Assembly (NCBI RefSeq): GCF_900215145.1
Contig: NZ_OBDO01000004.1
Span: forward strand, 355,260 to 419,259
Source of the DNA: Geodermatophilus sabuli
GTDB taxonomy: Bacteria; Actinomycetota; Actinomycetes; Mycobacteriales; Geodermatophilaceae
DNA length: 64,000 nt
Direction: 5' to 3'
Shown one piece after another: positions 18,105-26,810 of this stretch. Position 1 is the stretch's first letter. Every line of letters begins with the position of its first letter. Under the pieces are notes generated by a model that was given only the letters and a program-made list of their open reading frames with translations, was not told the origin of the DNA and ran no database searches. A program made the position numbers and the translations under genes.

Positions 18105-19175
18105 ATGACCGCCAAGGCAACCGGACCGGCCGCCACCGTCGCCGGTCCCAAGGACATCGTCTGGGACATCACCTACGCCTGCCCCCTGCGGTGTGCGCAC
18201 TGCTACTCCGAGTCGGGCCGACGCGCATCCCGGCAACTGGACCGCGCCGGCCTGCTGCAGGTGACGGATGCGCTGCTCCAGCTCGACCCGCTCGGGATCG
18301 TGCTGGCCGGGGGCGAACCCCTCGTCGTGCCGCATCTGCGCGAGGTCGTCGAGCGGATCACCGCGGCCGGTGTCCAGGTGCACCTCTACACGAGCGGTTG
18401 GCGGGTCACCCCGGCGATCGTGGAGGACGTCCTGCGGCTCTGCACCACGGTCAGCGTCAGCCTGGACGGCGCGACCGCGGAGGTCCACGACCGGATCCGC
18501 GGCCGGGCCGGGTCCTTCGACCGGGCGATGAACGCCCTGGGCCTGCTGGACGAGGCGGCGCGCAGGGCACGGCTCCGCGGGGAGACGCCGCTGTGCGCCG
18601 GGATCGACGCGACGATCGTCCGGAGCAGCCTTGGCCAGCTCGAGGACTTCTGCACGACCGTCGCTCCGCGCTTCCCCGAGCTCGCCTTCCTCTCGTTCGG
18701 CGCGGCGATGCCGATCGGGCTCGCCAGCCGGGCCGGCTTCGTCGACCACGAGCTCCTCGACGACGAGCAGGCCGACCGGTTGGTCAGCCCAGAGACGGTC
18801 GGCCGCCTGCAGTCCCTCCTCCCGCCGTCGATGCAGGTCTCGGCTACCGACAACCGCCTGCTGCAGTACCGCCCGGACCGTGTCGCCGCGGGCCTGCTCC
18901 CGGCGATGCAGGTGGAACCGGACGGCCGGGTGCGGGCCATGGCGATCTACGAGGGCACCGTCGGGAGCCTCCTCACCGAGGCGCCCCTCACCCTCTGGGA
19001 GCGGTCGATGGCCAGGCTCGCCGATCCCTTCGTGGTCGAGACCCTGTCGCCCGTACGCACGATGCGGGAGTGGGCCGAGGCGACCCGGCGGCTCGACCGC
19101 CACTTCGCCACCGACGACGACCGCGACCGCATCGACCGCCGTCCGGTGTACCTACCGCTGGCCGAGTCGCGCTGA
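18105..19175 (+). CDS. Radical SAM enzyme 1 of RiPP cluster
   Basis: 356 residues; ATG 18105 is favoured because GGAG lies 6 bp before it (ATG 18099 is too close). The motif CPLRCAHC (Cx3Cx2C, about residue 24) binds the 4Fe-4S cluster and SAM. VLAGGEPL is the GGE SAM-binding strand and SVSLDGA follows. A SPASM-like C-terminal region is present, but the two cysteines found in the paralogue at 22928 are replaced (VEPDGRVRAMAIYEG), so auxiliary clusters are probably absent. Presumed to modify the precursor at 19247 by radical chemistry. It heads a run of closely spaced RiPP genes. Confidence 0.85.
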   Translation: MTAKATGPAATVAGPKDIVWDITYACPLRCAHCYSESGRRASRQLDRAGLLQVTDALLQLDPLGIVLAGGEPLVVPHLREVVERITAAGVQVHLYTSGWRVTPAIVEDVLRLCTTVSVSLDGATAEVHDRIRGRAGSFDRAMNALGLLDEAARRARLRGETPLCAGIDATIVRSSLGQLEDFCTTVAPRFPELAFLSFGAAMPIGLASRAGFVDHELLDDEQADRLVSPETVGRLQSLLPPSMQVSATDNRLLQYRPDRVAAGLLPAMQVEPDGRVRAMAIYEGTVGSLLTEAPLTLWERSMARLADPFVVETLSPVRTMREWAEATRRLDRHFATDDDRDRIDRRPVYLPLAESR

Positions 19176-19246
19176 GCTGTCCCGCGCCCGGTGCTCCGGG
19201 CACGGGACGTACCCGCCCAACCAGATGAGGAGAGGAGGTGATTCGG

Positions 19247-19342
19247 ATGGAGACCTCTGTCGAGGCCCTGCAGATGCTCGAGGAGATGGAGCCCGCGCCG
19301 GGGCTGTTCCCCTGTCGTTGCACCTGCCACACGGCGGAGTAG
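19247..19342 (+). CDS. RiPP precursor peptide, 31 residues
   Basis: ATG 19247 is preceded by a near-perfect anti-SD match, AGGAGGTGAT. The peptide has an acidic, helical leader-like half (VEALQMLEEMEP) reminiscent of the LxxLQ-type leaders of class III/IV lanthipeptides. A short core follows with Cys23, Cys25, Cys27 alternating with Arg24, Thr26 and His28, then Thr29 and a final Ala-Glu. Thr26 and Thr29 could be dehydrated and joined to Cys by the synthetase at 23982; radical SAM thioether chemistry on the Cys residues is another option. It lies between radical SAM enzyme 1 and the exporters, followed by a 19-bp hairpin. Too short for ordinary gene callers. Confidence 0.8.
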   Translation: METSVEALQMLEEMEPAPGLFPCRCTCHTAE

Positions 19343-19348
19343 TCGCTC

Positions 19349-19393
19349 GCGGCGCACCGTTCCCGCGCACACCACGCGGGAACGGTGCGCCGC
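19349..19393 (+). terminator. 19-bp perfect hairpin after precursor gene (partial terminator/attenuator)
   Basis: Positions 19349-19367 and 19375-19393 are perfect inverted repeats around a 7-nt loop, beginning 6 bp after the precursor stop codon. No T-run follows. Such hairpins behind lanthipeptide precursor genes commonly protect the short mRNA and reduce read-through into the exporter genes, giving excess precursor. Confidence 0.8.
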
Positions 19394-19414
19394 ACCCCGA
19401 GATGAGGTGAACGG

Positions 19415-21199
19415 ATGACCGGGACCGCATCGGCGGGACGCACGGCACAGACCCCACCCGGTTGGCGTGGGCTCGTCGGCCTGGTGCGACTCGCCCCGGG
19501 ACACGCGGCGGCCAAGAGTGTCTGCACCGTCGTGACCCTGGGTGTCTCGCTGCTGGTCCCGGTGGTCGCTGCCCGGGTCGTCGACCAGGTCCTGGCCCGG
19601 CAGGGCACCGGCCGCGAGCTCGCGACCCTCGCCACGCTGATCCTGCTGCGCGCCCTCGCGGAGGCCTACGGCGAGGTGGCCGGGGTGTCCGCGCGCACCG
19701 GCACCCTCGCGGCCCTGCGGCACCGGCTGGTCACCCACATCCTGGCACTGGGCGTTCCGGGGACCCGGCGTCATGCCAGCGGAGATCTCGTCACCCGGCT
19801 CACCGACAACGCCTCCATGAGCGCCCGAGCAGTACCGGAGGTCGTCGAGGCCGTCGTGGCCACGGCGGCGTCCCTCGGCGCGCTGATCGCGCTCTGGATC
19901 GTCGACTGGCGGCTCGGGGTGGCGTTCCTGGTGGGCGCGCTCCCGATCGTCCTCCTGCTCCACCACCTGATGAACCGGGTGACCTCGAGCTTCGAGGACT
20001 ACCTCCGGCACCTCGCAGCGATCGCCGTCCGGCTCACCGACGCGCTCGCCGGCAGCAGGACCATCCGCGCGGCCGGCACCGGGCCCCGCGAGGTGGAACG
20101 GATCCTCTCCCCCATGCCGGACCTGTCGTCGGCCGGACTGCGTACCTGGGCGGCCCGCCGCGCGGTCTCGTGGCAGGTGCCCTTCGCCCTCGTCGGCGTC
20201 CGGGTCGTCATCCTCGCCGTCGCCGGCCTCGGTGTCACCACCGGCCGGTTGTCACCGGGTGAGTTCCTCGCCGCCGCGCTGTACGTCCCCATCGCGCTCG
20301 GCTTCGTCCAGCAGGTCGACACGCTGATGTTCCTGGCCGGCGCCCGCGCCCACGCGGGTCGGGTGATCGAGGTGCTGGCCGAACGACCGCAGTTCCGCTG
20401 CGCCACGAGCACGCCGGCCGACGTGCTGCCGCCCGGGCCGGGAGCGCTCTCCTTCCACCGGGTGACGGTGCGCCACGAGGACCGGACGGTCCTCGACGGG
20501 CTCGACCTCGACGTGCCGGCCGGCGCGTCGGTTGCCGTGGTGGGTCGCTCGGGGGCCGGTAAGACGACCCTGTCCCTGCTGGCCGGACGCCTCCTGGACC
20601 CGGACGAGGGTGAGGTCCTGATCGACGGGGTCCGCGTCGACTCGCTCTCCCGGGCGGCCCTGCGCTGCGGGGTCGGCTACGCCTTCGACCGCCCCGTGCT
20701 GCTCGGCAGAACGGTCCGGGACGCGCTCACGTACGGCTGTCCCGGCACCACCGGGGCCGACGTCGGGCAAGCGGCTTCGGTCGCCCAGGCCGAGGCCTTC
20801 GTCCAGCGGCTCCCGCAGGGGGTGGACACGCCTCTCACCGGCGCACCGTTGTCGGGTGGGGAGCTGCAGCGGCTCGGCCTGGCCCGCGCGGTGGTGCACG
20901 GGGGCCGCATCCTGGTCCTGGACGACGCGACGTCCAGCCTCGACACGATCACCGAGGCGAAGCTGGCTGCCGCCCTCACCGAGGGGTTGGCCGGCCGTAC
21001 CCGCCTCCTGGCCGCCCACCGGGTGGCCACCGCCGCCCGGGCGGACCTCGTCGCGTGGCTGGAGGACGGTCGGATCCGGGCCGTCGCGCCACATTCCGTG
21101 CTCTGGGCCGCCGAGCCCGCCTACCGCGCGGTCTTCGCGTCGGTGGCGCAGGTCGGCGAAGGGGAACCGCAGGTCGACGAGGAGGAGCTGTGCGCCTGA
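19415..21199 (+). CDS. ABC exporter half-transporter 1 (degenerate NBD)
   Basis: 594 residues: six-helix membrane domain (about 20-310) and a C-terminal ATPase with Walker A GRSGAGKTT, signature LSGGELQRL and H-loop AAHRVAT. The catalytic Walker B Glu is Asp (LVLDDATSS), and the Q-loop Gln seems replaced (YAFDRPVLL), so this nucleotide site is probably weak. No C39 peptidase domain, so leader removal is done elsewhere. ATG 19415 has GAGGTGA 4 bp upstream. Its end overlaps the start of the second half-transporter by 10 bp; together they likely export the mature peptide. Confidence 0.9.
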   Translation: MTGTASAGRTAQTPPGWRGLVGLVRLAPGHAAAKSVCTVVTLGVSLLVPVVAARVVDQVLARQGTGRELATLATLILLRALAEAYGEVAGVSARTGTLAALRHRLVTHILALGVPGTRRHASGDLVTRLTDNASMSARAVPEVVEAVVATAASLGALIALWIVDWRLGVAFLVGALPIVLLLHHLMNRVTSSFEDYLRHLAAIAVRLTDALAGSRTIRAAGTGPREVERILSPMPDLSSAGLRTWAARRAVSWQVPFALVGVRVVILAVAGLGVTTGRLSPGEFLAAALYVPIALGFVQQVDTLMFLAGARAHAGRVIEVLAERPQFRCATSTPADVLPPGPGALSFHRVTVRHEDRTVLDGLDLDVPAGASVAVVGRSGAGKTTLSLLAGRLLDPDEGEVLIDGVRVDSLSRAALRCGVGYAFDRPVLLGRTVRDALTYGCPGTTGADVGQAASVAQAEAFVQRLPQGVDTPLTGAPLSGGELQRLGLARAVVHGGRILVLDDATSSLDTITEAKLAAALTEGLAGRTRLLAAHRVATAARADLVAWLEDGRIRAVAPHSVLWAAEPAYRAVFASVAQVGEGEPQVDEEELCA

Positions 21200-22899
21200 A
21201 CCAGCCCGGCATCGCGCTGGTGTTCCGCCAGCTCCGCGGCTCGCCACGCCCTCTGGCGTGGATCCTGCTCTGGTCGGTCGTGGAGTCCCTGCCGGCACTC
21301 GTGTCCGGCCTTGCGGTGTCGCGCGCGGTGGACCACTTCCTCGCGGACGACGCCGGCCTGGGGCTCGGGTACCTGGCCCTGCTCCTGGGAACCGCCGCGA
21401 TCGGCGCGGCCGGCACCCGGCAGCTCTTCCCCTGGCTCGCCGCGGTCATCGAGCCGGTGCGAGACGCCTTTCTCACGGCTGTCGTCCGGGGCGCCGTCAC
21501 CGACGAGACCCGCACGGTCGACACCGCGGCCGTCGCGCGGCTCGGCGAGCAGGTCCAGGCCGTCCGCGAGGTCCTCTTCGTGACCCTGCGCGTGGTACGG
21601 CAGATCGTCTTCACGGTGGTGGCCGCGCTCGTCGGCCTGGCCCTGCTGTCCCCGGTGGCGGCCCTGCTCTCCGGGGCGTGCGCGACCCTCGCCCTCACGC
21701 TGTTCGCACTGCAACTGCCGGACCTGGCCGAACGCCACCGAGCGGTCCTGCTGGCCGAGGAGGAGGTCGCGCGTCGGGCGAGTGCCACGGTCGAGGGCGT
21801 TCGCGATGCGATCGCGTGCGGGGCGGTGGACCGTGCGGCGGACGAGGTCGGGTCCGCCACGGACGCGGCCGTGGGGAACGAGCGCCGCCTGGTCCGCAGG
21901 ACCGCCCTGCGGACCGCGATCGTCTTCCTCGGCGCCCAACTGCCGCTCCTCGTGCTGCTCGCCGCTGCCCCGTGGCTGCTGCGCGAGGGCCAGCTCACCG
22001 CCGGCGGCCTCGTGGGCGCCATCACGTACCTGACGGTCGGACTCGAGCCCGCCCTGCGCAGGCTGGTCGAGGCCGTCGCGACCTGGGGTCTGGAGATGGC
22101 CGTGACCATCGTGCGGCTCGGCGAGGGGTTCACCGACCCGCAGCCCGAGCGGGACCTGGTGCCTGCTCCGGCGCGTCACGACCTGGAGGTCAGCGGGCTC
22201 ACGTTCGCCTACGGCGCACACGCAGCCCCGGTGGTCCGTGACCTCGACCTCGTGCTCCCCGAGGGTGGTCACCTCGCGGTGGTGGGCCCCAGCGGCATCG
22301 GCAAGTCGACGCTCGCCAACCTGATCGTCGGCCTGCTGCCGCCCCAGGGGGGCAGGGTCCGGCTCGGCGGCGTGGACATCTGTGACATCCGTCGCGGCGA
22401 TCTGCGCAGGCAGCTCGGCCTGATCCCGCAGGAGGCGTACGTCTTCGCCGGCACGCTGAGGGAGAACCTCACCTACCTGGCGCCACGGGCCGGCGACCGG
22501 GCGGTCACCGAGGCTGCCGACGAGATCGGCCTGACGCCGCTCCTCGAGCGGCTCGGCGGGCTGGACGCCCGGGTCGGCGCCGGCGGTGTCGAGCTCTCGG
22601 CCGGCGAGAAGCAGCTCATCGCTCTGACCCGGGTGTTCCTGTCACCGGCCCCGGTGGTCATCCTGGACGAGGCCACCTCGAGCCTCGACCCGGTGGCCGA
22701 GGCCCGCGCCGAAATGGCCTTCGCCCGGCGCCAGGGCAGCCTCCTCGTCATCGCTCACCGCCTCAGCTCCGCCGTGCGCGCCGATCAGGTGCTCCTGCTC
22801 GACGGCGACACGGCGTGCCTGGGAAGTCACGACGAGCTGGTGCGCAGCTCCGCCCTCTACGCAGACCTGGTGGGGCACTGGGACCTCTCCCGTGCCTGA
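21190..22899 (+). CDS. ABC exporter half-transporter 2
   Basis: 569 residues from GTG 21190 (GGAGGAG directly upstream). Membrane domain followed by an ATPase with Walker A GPSGIGKST, Q-loop LIPQEAYVF, signature LSAGEKQL, Walker B VVILDEATSS and H-loop IAHRLSS. Canonical catalytic Glu here versus Asp in the partner, plus the altered signature LSAGE, is the usual pattern of heterodimeric exporters with one active site. Translationally coupled to half-transporter 1. Confidence 0.9.
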   Translation: MRLNQPGIALVFRQLRGSPRPLAWILLWSVVESLPALVSGLAVSRAVDHFLADDAGLGLGYLALLLGTAAIGAAGTRQLFPWLAAVIEPVRDAFLTAVVRGAVTDETRTVDTAAVARLGEQVQAVREVLFVTLRVVRQIVFTVVAALVGLALLSPVAALLSGACATLALTLFALQLPDLAERHRAVLLAEEEVARRASATVEGVRDAIACGAVDRAADEVGSATDAAVGNERRLVRRTALRTAIVFLGAQLPLLVLLAAAPWLLREGQLTAGGLVGAITYLTVGLEPALRRLVEAVATWGLEMAVTIVRLGEGFTDPQPERDLVPAPARHDLEVSGLTFAYGAHAAPVVRDLDLVLPEGGHLAVVGPSGIGKSTLANLIVGLLPPQGGRVRLGGVDICDIRRGDLRRQLGLIPQEAYVFAGTLRENLTYLAPRAGDRAVTEAADEIGLTPLLERLGGLDARVGAGGVELSAGEKQLIALTRVFLSPAPVVILDEATSSLDPVAEARAEMAFARRQGSLLVIAHRLSSAVRADQVLLLDGDTACLGSHDELVRSSALYADLVGHWDLSRA

Positions 22900-22927
22900 T
22901 GAGCAACTCGAACAGGAGAGAAGCGCC

Positions 22928-23974
22928 ATGACGATCGCACCTCCCACGCACATCGTCTGGGACATCACCTACACGTGCCCACTGCGGTGTACGCACTGCT
23001 ACTCCGAGTCCGGGCGGCGTCCATCCCGGCAGCTGAGCCACGAGGACATCCTGCGCGTCGCCGACCGGATCATCTCGCTCCGCCCGGAAGGCGTCGGACT
23101 GGCCGGCGGTGAGGGGCTGGTCGTGAAGGGCGTCTTCGAGGCCGTGGACCGGATCATCAGCGCCGGTGTCGACGTGTACCTCTACACCAGCGGATGGCCG
23201 CTCCGGGGGGCCTCGATGCTCCGCGAGATCACGCGGCTGCGGCCCCGGGTCCACGTGAGCGTCGACGGTGCCACCCCCGAGGTGCACGACCGGATCCGCG
23301 GCCGGGCCGGGGCCTTCGACCGGGCCATGCTGGCCCTGGGCCTGTTGGACGACGCAGCCCGGGAGAGCCGGCTGGCCGGCGGCCCGCCGCTGGAGTTCGG
23401 TGTCGACGCGACGATCGTGCGCAGCAGCTTCCCGCAGCTGGAGGCCTTCTGCACCGATCTCGCCCCCCGCTTCCCGGAGATGCAGTTCCTGTCCCTCAGC
23501 GCCGTCGTGCCCAGCGGGCTCGCGAGCCGCACGGGGTTCGTCAGCCATGAACTGCTCGCCGACGAGCAGGCGGACGCGCTGGGAAGTCGTGCGCTGAGGG
23601 CGCGCCTGCGGACACTCGCCCCGCCCTCTGTGGAGTTGATGACGTCGGACAACCGGGCGATGGGCATGCACCCGGACCTCGTCGCGGCCGGGAAGGTCTT
23701 CCGCGCGTGCGCGATCGAGCCGGACGGGCAGGTGCGGGCGATGTGCATCTACGAAGGCACCGTGGGGAACATCCTCACCGAGGATCCCGCGCTGCTGTGG
23801 GAACGCGCCGTGGCCCGGTGGAGCGATCCCGTCGTGGTCGAGACCCTGACGCCGGTGCGGACGATGGACCAGTGGGCGGCGGCGGCCCGACGCCTGGATG
23901 AACACTTCGGGTCCGAAGAGGACCGGGTCCGCATCGGGCAGCGACCCGAGTTCCCCGAGCCCGCAGGGGTCTGA
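22928..23974 (+). CDS. Radical SAM enzyme 2 of RiPP cluster, SPASM-like
   Basis: 348 residues from ATG 22928 (AGGAGAG 7 bp upstream). CPLRCTHC (about residue 20) is the cluster motif. The sequence is a close paralogue of the enzyme at 18105, sharing long blocks such as DRIRGRAG and DATIVRSS. Unlike that protein it has cysteines flanking the C-terminal block (FRACAIEPDGQVRAMCIYEG), the layout of a SPASM auxiliary-cluster site. GGE is altered to AGGEGL. Likely modifies the precursor, or acts with enzyme 1 as a pair. The synthetase gene starts 8 bp after its stop. Confidence 0.88.
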   Translation: MTIAPPTHIVWDITYTCPLRCTHCYSESGRRPSRQLSHEDILRVADRIISLRPEGVGLAGGEGLVVKGVFEAVDRIISAGVDVYLYTSGWPLRGASMLREITRLRPRVHVSVDGATPEVHDRIRGRAGAFDRAMLALGLLDDAARESRLAGGPPLEFGVDATIVRSSFPQLEAFCTDLAPRFPEMQFLSLSAVVPSGLASRTGFVSHELLADEQADALGSRALRARLRTLAPPSVELMTSDNRAMGMHPDLVAAGKVFRACAIEPDGQVRAMCIYEGTVGNILTEDPALLWERAVARWSDPVVVETLTPVRTMDQWAAAARRLDEHFGSEEDRVRIGQRPEFPEPAGV

Positions 23975-23981
23975 GGCCACC

Positions 23982-26810
23982 GTGGAGGAGACGCTCCTCG
24001 TCGACGGCCTCCAGGCTGTCCTCGACCGCTGCGGGGCCGAGGACTGGCGCGTGCGGCCGGGGAGGTCCTGGTGCCACGTCGAGCCGCCGGGCGGGGTCCC
24101 CGGGATGCAGGGGTGGAAGCTGCACCTGTCGGCGACGCCGTTGTCCGCTCCCGTCGTCCTGGCGAGGGCGGCCGACGTCCTCGTCCGGCACCGCTGTCCG
24201 TTCAAGTTCGCCCCCACCCTGCGCCTGGTACAGGAGCTCGGATCCCGCGGGTGCGACCGCGGCGGCGGAGGCAAGTTCCTCACCGCCTACCCCGACCTCC
24301 ACGGTGATGCGCTCCGGGCTCTGGCCGCGGAGCTGCACCGGGTGATCGAGGGGCTGCCGGGTCCGGGCATCCTCTCGGACAGGCCGTACCGGCCAGGGAG
24401 TCTCGTGCACTACCGGTTCGGCACGTTCACCGGCGTCCCCCTCCTCGGCAACGACGGCACCTACGAAGCGATGCTGATGGCTCCGGACGGCAGCCTGGTC
24501 CCGGACCAGCGCAAGGCATGGTTCACCCCGCCGCCCTGGGCGCCGCCCGACCCGTTCCGGCCGATCCCTCCGGCCGGCGCGGGCGCAGCGACCCAACCGG
24601 TGTTGCTGAACGGCAGGTACCTGGTCCGGGAGGTCATCCGCCACGCGTTCACCGGGGGCGTGTACCGGGCCACGGACGAGGTCACCGGGGAGACGGTCGT
24701 GCTGAAGCAGGCGCGTCCGCATGCCGGGGCGGACCTCACCGGGCGGGACGCCCGCGACGCCCGGCGCCACGAGGCGGCGATGCTCGAGCTCTTCGGGCCG
24801 TCAGGTCTGACCCCGCGCCTCCTCGAGCTGTTCGAGCAGCAGGGCGACCTCTTCCTCGCGCAGGAGGCGGTGCCGGGCGTCACGCTGCGCGAGTGGGTCC
24901 CGGACAACACCGCGCCCGACGACGGCGGTACCTGGGGGAACTCGCCGGCCACGGTCGCCCGGATGGCGGGTGCGCTGGTCGACCTGGTGGCGCTGGTGCA
25001 CGGCCAGGGACTGGTGCTCCGCGACCTGGACCCGAACAACGTGATGGTGACGCCCGACGGCGAGCTCCGCCTGATCGACCTGGAACTGCTGGCCCGGCCC
25101 GGGGAGCTCGTCGCTGCCGCGTACACGCCCGGGTACGTGGCGCCCGAACTGGCCGGCCTGCCGGCGATCGGCCCGGCGCCAGAGCCGGCGGCCGACCTGT
25201 TCGGCCTCGGTGCGACCCTGTTCTACCTCGTCACCGGCGCCGACCCGCTGCTGCCGCCGGACGAACCGCACCCCCGTCCGCACCGGGAGCGGATCGCGAG
25301 CTGGCTCCACCAGGTCGCGGGCGGCAACGAAGCGGCGCGGCGGCTGGCCCCGGTCATCGCCGCGCTCCTGCACGAGGACCCCGCCCGCCGGCCAGGGCTG
25401 GAGGCCGTCCGAGCCGGACTGGCCGATCGCTCCCCTCTTGCGCCCATCGCGGTTCCCCGTGGGATCGACGACGCCGACCTCCGGCGGATGGTCGACGACG
25501 CGCTGGGGCACCTGGTCGCCACGATGGATCCCGACCACGCCACGCGCCTGTGGCCGTCGGCTGCCTTCGGCACCACGACCGACCCGCTGAACGTGCAGCA
25601 CGGCGCCGCTGGAGTCCTGCGGGTGCTCACGCTCGCCCACGAGATCAGCCGGGACCCGGGGCTCCGGGAGGCCGTCGACGTCACCGCACGCTGGATCGGC
25701 CGCCGGGTCCACCGGGAGCCCCGGATGCTGCCGGGGCTCCACTTCGGACGGTCCGGGACGGCGTGGGCGCTCCTGGAGGCCGGCCGGACACTCGGCGACC
25801 GGGATCTCGTGTCGGTCGCCGCGGACCTCGCTCGGCGGGTGCCGGTCCGATGGCCCAACCCGGACGTCTGCCACGGTGTGGCCGGGGCCGGCCTGACCCA
25901 ACTCCGCTTCTGGGAGTGCACGGGTGACCACGAGTTCCTGACCCGAGCGTGCCAGGCTGCCGACTCGCTGGTATCGGCGGCCCGACGCCAGGGCGACGAC
26001 GTCCTGTGGCCGATCCCGCAGGGCTTCGCATCCAGCATGGCCGGGGTTGCCCACTACGGCTTCGCTCATGGCATCGCGGGCGTGGGCACGTTCCTCCTCG
26101 CCGCCGGCCGGGCCACCGGGTCGGACCCGTACCTGGACCTCGCGGGCGCGGCCGCGGAGACCCTCGCCGCGGCGGCGGAACTGGACCGCGGAGCTGCGTA
26201 CTGGACCGCTGGTCCGGAGGGTGGCCGTCGGAAGACGACCTGGTGCAGCGGCTCCTCGGGCGTGGGCACCTTCCTGGCGCGGGTGTGGCAGCACGGCGGA
26301 GACGCGAGGTATGCCGAGCTGAGCGCGCAGGCCGCCGTCGCCGTCCGTCGCTCGCGCTGGCACGCCGGGACGGCACAGTGCCACGGGCTGGCCGGGGACG
26401 GGGAGTTCCTCCTCGATCTCGCCGACGTCCTCGGGGACGAGCGGTACCGGAACTGGGCGAGGGAACTGGCCGTCGGCCTGCGCGTGCGCCACGCCCTGCG
26501 AGCCGGACGCATGGTGGTCCCCGACGAGATGGGCAACGACGTGGTCGCCGACTTCGGGACGGGGCTCAGCGGCGTGGCGGCCTTCCTCCTGCGACTGCAG
26601 CACGGCGGCTCTCGGTTGTGGTTGCCGGGTGGATGGACCAGCGAGCATCCGCTCGGCGTGGCGGACGGGCAGCCCCGGTCGCGGACACCTGCGTCCGGAT
26701 CGGACGGCGTGGACGGCGTGGTGGCGGCCGGTCGCGCTGGTGCAACGCCCCGGACCGGCACGCGTGTCTCCGGCACGGCCACCGGTGGGGGCGGTGGCGG
26801 ACCGTGGTGA
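23982..26810 (+). CDS. Three-domain lanthionine synthetase (class III/IV, LanKC/LanL-like)
   Basis: 942 residues from GTG 23982. The N-terminal ~200 residues match the lyase-like domain of LanKC enzymes (WKLHLSAT, CPFKFAP, GGKFLTAYPD). A Ser/Thr kinase-like domain (about 210-480) follows, with VVLKQARP, VLRDLDPNNVMV (catalytic loop) and LIDLELL. The C-terminal LanC-like barrel keeps the zinc ligands WCSG (about 753) and CHG (about 800), as in class IV LanL rather than most class III LanKC. It would phosphorylate and eliminate Thr/Ser and cyclise with Cys on the precursor. The last ~55 residues are a low-complexity Gly/Arg tail. Ends the RiPP operon. Confidence 0.88.
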   Translation: MEETLLVDGLQAVLDRCGAEDWRVRPGRSWCHVEPPGGVPGMQGWKLHLSATPLSAPVVLARAADVLVRHRCPFKFAPTLRLVQELGSRGCDRGGGGKFLTAYPDLHGDALRALAAELHRVIEGLPGPGILSDRPYRPGSLVHYRFGTFTGVPLLGNDGTYEAMLMAPDGSLVPDQRKAWFTPPPWAPPDPFRPIPPAGAGAATQPVLLNGRYLVREVIRHAFTGGVYRATDEVTGETVVLKQARPHAGADLTGRDARDARRHEAAMLELFGPSGLTPRLLELFEQQGDLFLAQEAVPGVTLREWVPDNTAPDDGGTWGNSPATVARMAGALVDLVALVHGQGLVLRDLDPNNVMVTPDGELRLIDLELLARPGELVAAAYTPGYVAPELAGLPAIGPAPEPAADLFGLGATLFYLVTGADPLLPPDEPHPRPHRERIASWLHQVAGGNEAARRLAPVIAALLHEDPARRPGLEAVRAGLADRSPLAPIAVPRGIDDADLRRMVDDALGHLVATMDPDHATRLWPSAAFGTTTDPLNVQHGAAGVLRVLTLAHEISRDPGLREAVDVTARWIGRRVHREPRMLPGLHFGRSGTAWALLEAGRTLGDRDLVSVAADLARRVPVRWPNPDVCHGVAGAGLTQLRFWECTGDHEFLTRACQAADSLVSAARRQGDDVLWPIPQGFASSMAGVAHYGFAHGIAGVGTFLLAAGRATGSDPYLDLAGAAAETLAAAAELDRGAAYWTAGPEGGRRKTTWCSGSSGVGTFLARVWQHGGDARYAELSAQAAVAVRRSRWHAGTAQCHGLAGDGEFLLDLADVLGDERYRNWARELAVGLRVRHALRAGRMVVPDEMGNDVVADFGTGLSGVAAFLLRLQHGGSRLWLPGGWTSEHPLGVADGQPRSRTPASGSDGVDGVVAAGRAGATPRTGTRVSGTATGGGGGGPW

